Shown: positions 10,701 to 18,600 of the stretch, one piece after another | How the letters are laid out: each line of letters opens with the position of its first letter | How positions within the stretch are numbered: the stretch's first letter is position 1 | DNA from: Plasmodium brasilianum | Taxonomy: Eukaryota > Apicomplexa > Aconoidasida > Haemosporida > Plasmodiidae | DNA length: 64,000 nt | NCBI RefSeq assembly: GCF_023973825.1 | Contig: NC_090117.1 | Span: 1,017,501 to 1,081,500 of the forward strand | Reading direction: 5' to 3' | Notes under the pieces: generated by a model | What the model was told of the DNA's origin: nothing | What the model saw: the letters and a program-made list of their open reading frames with translations, nothing else | The model's database searches: none | Position numbers and translations under genes: made by a program

Positions 10701-12017
10701 AAAGAGCTCCCAAGAGAGAGCGAAAGGAAGACCAGCGCGAAGGTACAACACGTATCATACTACCCGCATGATGGCATGAAGGAAGCAGAAGGTGCATCAT
10801 TGAAAGAGACAGAAAAAATAGAAAAATTATACGAAAGCAACTTAGAAAATGAAGAAGAGGTAGAAATGGGAAGAGGGGATGAGTCAAAGAGAGGTTTTAA
10901 TTTGGTAAAAGGGGAAAAAGAAGAAAGTGAAGATAGTAATGATGAAAATAATTACGATGCTGATAATTTAGTAACACTTAAAATTTTAAATTTATGCTAT
11001 TTAAGTAAAAAAAAAAATGTAAGAAGAATTTTGAGAGAAGTATATTATTTAAATATGTGTGACCATCCAAATATTGTTAAGTATTATGAATCATTTTTTT
11101 GGCCTCCTTGCTATTTAATAATAGTTTGTGAATACCTGTCAGGTGGGTCCCTATTTGATTTATATAAAAATCATGGGAACATAAGTGAAGATATATTAGT
11201 ATATATCTTAGATGATGTTTTAAAAGCTTTGAATTATTTGCATAACGAATGTACTTTATCTCTTATACATAGAGACATAAAACCTACAAATATTGTTCTC
11301 TCAAAAAATGGAGTAGCAAAAATAGTAGATTTTGGTTCTTGTAAAAATTTAGAAAATATAAAATCGAAAGAAATAGTAGGGACAGTTTATTATATTGCTC
11401 CAGAAATTTTAAACAGAGAAAAATATGACTGTTCAGTAGATATATGGTCTTTAGGTATTACTATATATGAAATTGTTATGGGTGTTTTACCTTGGAAAAG
11501 AAATAAAACTATGGATGAATGTATACAAAATATTATTAACTCTTCTCCAAAAATTAATATTGGTTCTGGTTTCAGTAAACATTTATGTTATTTTGTTGAA
11601 TCATGTTTACAAAAGAACCCACAAAATAGAGCGACTGTATCAAAATTATTAAATCACAAATTTATGACAAAAAAAAGATCAATTAAAAATAAACCTAATT
11701 CTATTTTGGAAATTAGACAAATCCTTAGGTCAAACAATAGGAAAACAAAAAGTACGATTTTTCGAAATTTTTTAAAAAATATCTTTTTTTTTAATGGAAA
11801 AAATAAGAGGAAAAGAATTGAAGTCATCAGCTCCAAATCTTGTCAACCCGAAATGTTTTATCAAAACATAAAGAGAGAAAATTTCGACTTTTTTGAAATA
11901 AAAGTACGGGATGAGAATAGCAAATCTTTGAACAGCCTGAATTTTGAATTTTCTAATGAATATGCGGAAAATAATTATTCTTCCAACCGTTTTCCGGCCA
12001 ACGGAGGCAGAAAATAA
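4791..12017 (+). CDS. Giant Ser/Thr protein kinase, STE20-like catalytic domain
   Basis: 2408 residues in one exon, with an in-frame TAA just upstream of the first ATG. The first 1800 residues or so are Lys/Asn-rich and without known domains. The kinase domain starts near residue 1825. It has a glycine-rich loop (KGAHGVVF, about 1837) in which the first Gly of GxGxxG is replaced by Cys. The presumed beta-3 lysine is in LVTLKIL (about 2060), the catalytic loop is HRDIKPTN (about 2160), DFG lies near 2180, and GTVYYIAPE and DIWSLG follow. All key catalytic residues are present, so it should be active. An acidic insert of about 200 residues separates the glycine loop from the beta-3 lysine. The sequence around the catalytic loop and APE resembles STE20/MAP3K-type kinases. 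By gene order it matches the putative kinase beside ROPE on P. falciparum chromosome 2. Substrate and location are unknown. Confidence 0.9.
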   Translation: MFSVESEKTTGYKKKNSSKKICEEEKRLQTDVLFRNEENEHISLDNNIVLNDNILVIPNNGICEEMKHNSGDKEKTEVEEGSKQFKESDKISLNKLSSKKGAYYNIYQYEDKNNNNVKFSQNVNAIKKPFEKHHEHVKDDSYMTISKNVVRNMFLKSNITSNSEQMADIRVCINKPSNSNIYTSNIYLREKSTSHHKTGNNNLLRYYYSKEINEGENLMKKELSTFEKTASVNIKCHDESHEHLNMLYSNDSRIFRTDFTYTNKDWDNIYPLAEDRQKIIDDMNKYSSFISILNNNTYKSNSSMHRLNIVMRDMHKPHNEKFEKQIYDEQTKMEEEHNDYATEGRVYFDLEKSNAMYVNQMNERKESMKGFKCETEEIIFSNNLNTDKKIHEGTNSKENDMDYFNLKKRSKFINSHNVDVLRGGKNSVYGADEKRDEIYRDNQSGGNYIKQCTLSMPLLKNKTTENAWKKKIQEINKERFLSIRMKPNVLYSEKYGKVKNTKKDFSFSYTGENDVPRLMVLKENECSTNRSSYDSMYGKNDMTKMFANISNLNMIKNNVIFYQKRKCNNVFKKNNNINMRRNFNRNMCKTDKAGHVADNKEAKKSFEENIFHLKNKFLSPEKYVFIFKEKQTSNNESKNESHGELKNNENVTSCPSQDNKSKDITCAGEKEHNSVHMVEQPEQLIKAEMCLKRIKDENRFALKHMSKNCHMMDKYHENRNPNFSDFSLESSNDSSIVENVNEEEKEKKKEKKENYRISLLSYDGIKNDVKQYDREERQILKSKINSLDRKLFVKNELNDSTTFNLRKGNFQCIKEDNINKVSFTRRNSENCTSEKKRNKFSYKLYSNDEMFRSTHMNEAEKEREKLNNTICINTYHIIDKNIEKKINCLNSLHNSNVFSIVSATQGKYTIEQIKKIDESFGKSEGTSELINYSRNVIRTDRGINNEINCKTLFYGKNSTCANKKLNNVCYNYGGVTCKIFNKDSKLNDRKNEKCSLKKNLKSSNWYDFKDSFFEKINKSFCLKMKRENCNYHNLLGNNLSSEKTNEYNNNTKIYEKSIFLLENEKIKESPFFPSQKEKTRQDKFNIDDHTADMFIKCFKVNTPHNIGSSKHDNHFFEFTNKKLIIKPSAFNYAKKRYMYFEKNSEIRSTNSYTDVANIKGRYIYNPNEMNDTNKVFINNMTNNYCLDVKKDSMHNIHKKKRFQVNIDADFKRDGSYLNNNYTNCCFTILEKDEKGLTPVRSRNDVNNGKLLENEQATDGFAICENDLLKRKNEYKNYELSLKTNHSSSINIRCNRNSINGSNSIHNSNSIHNSNSVNSSNSIHNGNSIHNSNSIHKSSSIRNSSSIHKSSSIRNSSSIRNSSSIRNSSSIRNSSSIHNSNSIHNSNSIHNSNSIHNSNSIHNSDSSTNNLKNQINFVNSEIDLLDRHKLRFYLSKGKNAINNKLFNVTDEKGILSIFKYFNFFGDSSKIGCAPIPSHAAKTAGGHIQYECVYKDELPSSGDKVKIAYGNESEGDDKEDKDDRDDRDDRDDRDVNNDDYDDGGDKRHTCALTDAHCPDNSKSCDKMNYENHDNANEEEDKIENNKWDEMNTDMSTTHEGDAIRTNIYEDGRVGSRTSSGNDNINRSKECKLKEDIDSPTLSRENAFMDTTRNVTNGKGNVSNSHNEDNIFILTSKDNISTVKLADEIEEEKGHDVIRQDTFTNIVHEQCIHENKLNTQVQKSDLLCEKTDTNMSFADTEKIKKQSNAVLICNNNNKVEKVNIQKNDFSTHSNLIFDNFEKISERINFILDDTVHFFKKNPYIHNGYGKAKVCKNNKRKLEKKKLKKWSSVYKINKVVCKGAHGVVFSAWRSEKESELEKNFRLHFLESCGGRDGIMEEVEEELEEEEDNEEDDGENDEEDDEEDDEEDDGEDDEEDDGEYDGEYDGEDDVKNDVENVGENKNEKETNKEILKENERHTNKEILKENERHTNKELPRESERKTSAKVQHVSYYPHDGMKEAEGASLKETEKIEKLYESNLENEEEVEMGRGDESKRGFNLVKGEKEESEDSNDENNYDADNLVTLKILNLCYLSKKKNVRRILREVYYLNMCDHPNIVKYYESFFWPPCYLIIVCEYLSGGSLFDLYKNHGNISEDILVYILDDVLKALNYLHNECTLSLIHRDIKPTNIVLSKNGVAKIVDFGSCKNLENIKSKEIVGTVYYIAPEILNREKYDCSVDIWSLGITIYEIVMGVLPWKRNKTMDECIQNIINSSPKINIGSGFSKHLCYFVESCLQKNPQNRATVSKLLNHKFMTKKRSIKNKPNSILEIRQILRSNNRKTKSTIFRNFLKNIFFFNGKNKRKRIEVISSKSCQPEMFYQNIKRENFDFFEIKVRDENSKSLNSLNFEFSNEYAENNYSSNRFPANGGRK
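8640..9010 (+). repeat. 18-bp coding repeat (SIHNSN-type hexapeptide) in the kinase
   Basis: About 20 imperfect hexapeptide units of the form S-[IS]-[HRN]-[NK]-S-[NS] near residues 1284-1405, encoded by an 18-base unit. Sub-blocks differ (HNSN, HKSS, RNSS), which suggests successive local duplications. The unit length is a multiple of three and contains no stop in several frames, so both strands look open here. Only the kinase frame is credible. Confidence 0.9.
9325..9425 (+). repeat. Asp-rich coding repeat (DDR units) in the kinase
   Basis: Tandem Asp-Asp-Arg units encoded by a nine-base repeat near residue 1520, followed by an Asp/Gly stretch. This is low-complexity sequence in the non-catalytic N-terminal region. 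Confidence 0.8.
10410..10720 (+). repeat. Acidic tract and 36-bp repeats inside the kinase domain insert
   Basis: Glu/Asp/Gly-rich codons (units such as EDDEEDDGE) are followed by two near-identical 36-base units starting TNKEILKENER and a third diverged copy. The block lies between the glycine loop and the beta-3 lysine, so it interrupts the N-lobe of the kinase fold. Confidence 0.85.
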
Positions 12018-14955
12018 AATAACTGTGAACCATCATTGTAGAAACGCCCAACTGTGAGTAATTCGTACACTGAATAGAAGACAACGACAACGTAGGCATA
12101 TATTATGACTGTCAAATGCCAATACCTGCCTTTGATTTTGGAAGAGTTAAGCTATGTCAGGGTTAGGGGGAAGAAAACAAGAAAAAATAAGAAAAAAAAA
12201 AAAAAAGAAGGGCAGCCATTTGAGATGGATGCACAGAAATGTTAAGTTTCCCAAATGGCGTTGAAAAAAAATTTGTTCATTTTACTTCCTATACTTCGTT
12301 TGGCTTGTTTCATTTCATGTTTTCTTTTAAAAGGATATGTATTTTTGTAAAAGCATTAGGAGTAAGGAAAATTTATGTTTTCGTTTTAAATAGGAATCAT
12401 CATGCCTAACATGGACTAAGTTGTTTTAGTTGTAAGTATAAACGAATTAATATATCATTAAATTTGTGCATCCGTCTGACACAATTTTAATTTATGTATA
12501 CGTAGCTTAGTTGTTTGGTGTTCTCGTAGTTTCGCATTCATAGGAGCATTCCCACATATATTTATATGTTTGCATATATATATATATGTTCATATGTTTG
12601 TATGTGTGTATAGATGTTCATATGTGTAATTCCACATTTTTATTTTCCCCTGTTGGCTATTTCTGTCATTAATACAAGCTCCATTTTAAGTGAACTCATT
12701 ATTCTTAATTAAAGGTTTACATTTTCTTCTAAAAGAAAATTATTTTAGTTTGTAATCAAAATTACTTAATAAAATTATCATTTGTATTATTATAGTAATC
12801 CAATATTTTTATCTTTAGGCGATACATAAAATATATTTTAACCGATTTTTAAATAAGCAAAAAAAATTTAGTGGCCTTGTACATGTGCTAATATACAAGA
12901 CGCTGTTTGCATGTATTTCTATATGTACATAAGTTTTATATAATTAACCTTTCGCAGTTTATTTTGGTTACTCTTTTCTAAGGTATGTTTGTATGTATAT
13001 ATATATACATATATATATATGAATACGTTAGTGTAAAAATGCTTATATATATGTACAAACGTACTACGTGTACCTACAACTGCGTAATAATGAAAATTTT
13101 ACTCAGTTTCATGTTGGCAATTTTTTTCTTTTTTTTTGGCTTAACCGAAAAAAATATTGAACATTTTTCTCATTTAATAATTAAAAAATAAAATTCACAG
13201 AAAATGTTCTTGTAATCTAATCTTATGTATGAATTATAAGTTACAAAAAATGAGATCATTGCTAAAATGATACAAAAAGGTACGTATTTTTTTATATTAT
13301 TTTCCTTTTTGTTTTTTTTTCTAGCTTGAACAATTTAATAAATGGGAACAAACAAATATGCTATTAAAAAATGTTTCATAAAAAACGATATTTTTTATTC
13401 TTGATTTTTTTTTTTTTGCAAAAAATTGATAATTTAATACTTAAAAACAAATATTATTATATTCTTCATCAGTTAAAAATGCTTATGGAATATAAAGTTG
13501 TTTTACCCTTTCCTGTCTATTATGTTATATTTTTTTAAACCCGGCAAAAAGTAAGCTAAGCAAGCTCAGCAAAATGTATGAATAGGTAACGAGATGAATA
13601 ACTGAGCATATATCAATGTATTAACCCTCCCTACTATATATAGAAATTAGCTTTTTTTTTCTTCTTTTTCTATTTTTTAAGATTTTTATTTTTTTGTTCA
13701 CAATTCAAAATTGTGACAAAAGGAAGGTTGTCAAGGGTAAGAAACAAAATTAATTTCGTTTATGTTAATATATACCAATTTTTTTGAGGTAATTTTAATT
13801 TATACTAAATTTTAGGTAAACATAATGTATTTATGTATGTTGGTAATGTATGCACTTACGTACTAACTGTTTGTTTATAATAAATAGTATATGTTAGCAG
13901 TGGTCGCCATAGCTCTTTTATTCTCATTTTCCAGTTTTTTCATTATGCATATAAATAAAATGTATGTAATTATTTACTATACACACATTTGGTCATTCTA
14001 CTTTTTTTTGAAGCATTTTTAAAAGAGTTTTAAAAAAAAAAAAAATAGCAAAAGTTTTGAAAATAATAAACTTCAATGAACATAGGAAAAATTCGCAACT
14101 TATATTTTTTGCTCCCTCAGTTGTTTATTCAGTTGTTTATTCGTTTGTTTATTCGTTTGTTTATTCGTTTGTTTATTCATTCGTATATTTATTCGCTTAT
14201 TCATTCGTATATTTATTCGCTTATTCATTCGTATATTTATTCGCTTATTCATTCGTATATTTATTCGCTTATTCATTCGTATATTTATTCGCTTATTCAT
14301 TCGTATATTTATTCGCTTATTCATTCGTATATTTATTCGCTTATTCATTCGTATATTTATTCGCTTATTCATTCGTATATTTATTCGCTTATTCATTCGC
14401 CTATTTATTTGCTTATTTATTCGCCTATTCATTTATTTATTTATTCAATTACTTTATTTATTTACTGTTTTTAAATATTTTATTATTATTTTTTTTTTTT
14501 TTGTGTTTACATTAATTCTTTTTGCGAGTAACTAGGAAAAGATAATTTTTTTTTTTTTTTCGTGTAAAAGGTTAAGTAATACATGTTACACATGTAATTT
14601 TCCACTCTTTTTATTTTCCGTTTTCTATATATTATTTACTTCCATTTTACGGCATTTTCACATTTTCTTTTTTTTTTTTTTTCTTCATAATTTTTCACAT
14701 ACGTAAGTGATAACTATTTTATTTTCCACGTGTTATATTATATAATTAATAAATGCATTGGCACGAATTAATTTCTCAATTTATTTTTAAGTTTTCTGTT
14801 TTTTTTTTTTTTTATTTTTTTTTTTTTCTCAATTGTGTAAGTTTTTCCCCTTTTAGTAAAGCCCTATTTCTGTCACGTTAAATGAAATTTCTTTATGTAC
14901 ATCTATATATATGCCTACTGATATCTTATATGCATATATATGTACGCATTTATAC

Positions 14956-14994
<39 letters not shown>

Positions 14995-15624
14995 CTCGTA
15001 AATACACATGCACTATATATAGAGGAAGATTTTCTAACAATGTTTCCCTATTCAGTAATTGTCCTTTTATGAGAGAATAATTAACTTATTGAAAAAAAAA
15101 GAACTTCATTATTTTCCTCTTTGTTTTTTTGTTTGTCATGAAACAGTAATAGTTATCATTAAAATTGTTTAAATTAAAAAAATATTATCTCCGTGAATTT
15201 GCGTATCATTTTATTGTTGCAATTAATTAAAAAGATAAATTAAGTTGTCCCTGTCTCTACTACTGTTGTAGTTGCTGCTGTTACTCTAAGTACTGCTCTT
15301 TTACGCAGTTATTTTATTATTTTACTATTTATTTATTTTATTATTTTATTATTTATTTATTTTATTATTATTATTTTTTTAAATGCTCCTAATAATTTCG
15401 TGAAGTTGCGCGATTAAAGGGAAAAAGTTTCAGCGAATGCTCTGTTTGATGCTGTACATATATATATGTATAGGGTACATATTCTTGTGTGCGATTAGAC
15501 CCAATATATATGTAGGAATCCTTAAATAGTGAATAGGCTCTGAGAGTAAACCTGAGGACAGTGTTAAGTATTAGCTGACAGGTATCATAGTAGCAGGAAG
15601 AGGAAAGCGAATAATTAAATACAA
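12018..15624. other. Long spacer between the kinase and ROPE genes
   Basis: 3.6 kb between two same-strand genes. I see no credible gene. It contains a long 24-bp minisatellite (listed separately), a TA run at about 14957-14987, TTTATTATTTTA-type repeats near 15310-15370 and many poly-T tracts. The apparent open frames at about 14.06-14.5 kb on both strands are produced by the minisatellite. Confidence 0.65.
14173..14388. repeat. 24-bp minisatellite, nine perfect copies
   Basis: Nine identical tandem copies of a 24-base unit beginning TTATTCATTCGTATATTTAT. They are flanked on the left (about 14117-14172) by shorter TTTATTCG/TTTGTTTATTC units and on the right (14389-14450) by diverged copies. 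The unit is a multiple of three and lacks stops in more than one frame on both strands, which creates phantom open frames. Perfect identity points to recent expansion or ongoing homogenisation. Confidence 0.95.
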
Positions 15625-18600
15625 ATGGTTTTTAAATTTAAAAAAAAAAAGAAAGAAAAAAGCTCAGACGTATTAAGTAAACACTTATTTAACGACAATG
15701 GACATTTTGAAGAGAATGAAAAGAAAGAGAAGAGACATTCTTGGTATAAGAAGATTATAGATAACACTGTAAGTAAAAACAAAAATGAAGAAAAGGAGAC
15801 GGAAAACAGATATGAAAATGAGAAGGATAGTGAGAAGGAAAATGGGAAGGAAAATTCAGAAGAAAAACAAATGAATAAGCATTACGAATTAGAAGAACAA
15901 CTAAAAGAGACACTAAAATCAATCACATCATTATCAACAAAAATAGTTTATTACGAAACAAAAATTGAAGAATTGGAAAAAGAATTAAAGGTCGAAAAGG
16001 ATAAACACATGGACAATGTATATGAAAAACAATTAAAAGAAAAAGAAGAATTTGTTAAGCAAAAAATAGGTCTGTTAAACGAAAAGGAAACTCTACTAAA
16101 TGAAAAAGAATTAGATATTAATTTGAGAGAAAAAAAAATAACAGATAGAGAAATTTTTATTTCTCTAAAGGAAGAAAAAATAAATGGTATAGAAATTCAG
16201 TATGTGGAAAAAAATAAAGAAAAGGAAAAATTGCATTTTGAAATTGCTGATATAAAAATATCTTTAGATAAGTTAAAATTTGAAGTTAAGGATAAAAAGG
16301 AAAGTTTAGAAAACATTAGTAATAAGGTTATATTAAAAGAAAATACGTTAAGAGAATTAAAAGAATTTATAAAAGAAAAAAGCGAAATGATTGATTCGCT
16401 TAATGAAAAGATTAATGAAAAAGAAAAAAAATGTGAACAACTGGGAATAGACATAGAAGAGAAGAGAAAATTAGTAGAACTATTAGATAATAAAGCTAAT
16501 GAGAAAGAAAAATATTTTGAAGAAAAGGTAAAAGGATTAGAAAAAGAGCAAAATTCACTTTACGCAAAATTAAATTTAATTCATGAACGAGAAAAGGAAG
16601 TGGAAAAGAGAGAGAATGATTTCCTTCATATGGAAGATGAGCTGAACTCTCTTCGAGATAGCTTTTCAAAAAATACTTGTCAGCTAAGGATATATAAAAT
16701 GGAGATATCAGATTTAAGCAACACACTGATAGAAAAGGAAAGAGAAATTTTAGACATAAAAAACACGTACGACGATGAAATTAACGCGTTGAAGGTGCAA
16801 ATAAAAAGGGGAGGAATCAAAGAACGGAGAGAGGAAAAAAGCGACGAACGACGCGAGAACAAAGACAGAAACAAAATCTTATGTTTCAGTAACGGGCGAA
16901 ATAGCGAAATAAGTGGAGAGGACAACACATCGGTGGCTTCAAATGATGAAAACACAAATGAAGGAAAAAATTTAGTCCATTTGTTAGAGGAAAAAGAAAG
17001 AGAAATACAAAACTTAAAGGATAAGTATCAAAAAGAGCTAGAAAATATAAATAAGGAACTAAATGAAAAGAAGAGAGAATATATAGAGTTAAAAAATACT
17101 TATATCAATGAATTAAACAATTTGAACGATGAAATTGAAGAGAGTAGCATTAAGCTAAGCGAATTAAAGAGTATTCATGAGAGTGAAATTACAAAGTTAC
17201 AAAATGAAGTAAAAACGTTAAATCAGGAAAAACATATCTTAAATAATGAAAAACAAGTATTAAGCAACGAAATAAATAAATTAAATGAGGAGAAGAATTC
17301 ACTGAATACAGAAAAGGATATACTAGACAACAAAATAGATTCGTTAAATAACGAAATAAACACATTAAATAAGGAGAAAATTTTATTAAGTAATGAAATT
17401 GGCAACTTAAACAATATGATAAGTGAATTAAAGAATGAAATTAGTATAACTGACAATGAGATAAACGAATTAAAAGATGAGATAAATACATTAAATAATG
17501 AGGTGAAAGGGAAAGAAAAGCTTCTTTTAGAAATGGAAAATAATTATAAAAACGAAATATATATTTTAAAAGAAAAATTGAAGGACAAGAATGATAACAA
17601 CTTAGATTTAGGCAACGAATTACATAATTTAAGGAATGTACTAAATGAGAAAGAAAAGGAGTATGGTCAAATGAAAGAAGAGTACAGCATAAAAGTTAAG
17701 GAGTTTAATGATGAACTACTGATGAAGGAAAAAAACTATAAAGAAGAATTAAATGATATACGTATAAAATCTCATGAAAAAGAGAGAATATTAATTTTAC
17801 AAAATGACCAACTAAAAGAAGCAAAATTAAGAAGTGAAGAAAAATACTTAAAATTATACGATGAAAAAGTGCATCTGGTTAGAAATATATGTGCCAATTT
17901 TCATATTTCTAATTATGATGAAATAAAAAGTGAGGATCTTGTGAAAAATGTGGAGGAGTACCTACATAAACAGTATGAAATGATAAACGATTTGAAAAAC
18001 GGCTCTAGTAGGGGTGTTCGTGGGGGAGAGAGAGGATATGCAGACGCGGTAAGTGAAGAAGCATGTTCTGGGATTGGAGATATTCGTAGGTTGTTTGAGG
18101 AGCACGAATGTGAAGAAGAAGGTGAGCAGCAAAATGAACAGGAAAAGAGTAAATCCAGTGAGAAAGTGATGTGCGACTTAATAAGAGACATGCACAACTT
18201 GAGTGAAAGACACGAAGAAGAGATAACAAAAATGAAGGGCTTTTTATTTTTGAAAGAAAAAGAAATAGAAGACGCTAAAAAGAAAATTGAAGAACTGAAA
18301 AATGAGATAAATCATTTAAATAGTTTTAACCGTATAAACAATTTAAATAGTGCTACATCACTTCACAGGGGAAATGATGTGGAAATGAAATTAAAGATGT
18401 ACTTAGAAGAAATTAATCACTTGAATTTGACTATAAGCAACCTTAAAAAGGTGAATAATGAAGAGCAGTTGAAAAAGGAAAAAGAAATAATGAGATTGAT
18501 TAGTGAGCTATCGAAATACAGGCATCTTGAAGATACAAAAAGAACATCATCTGATGATGAAGGTAGTAAAAATGATTTTAATAAAATATATCTTAAGAAC

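Noticed and set aside
14057..14515. Overlapping long open frames on both strands
   Set aside because: They are entirely the 24-bp minisatellite, whose unit is a multiple of three without stops. No start context or complexity.
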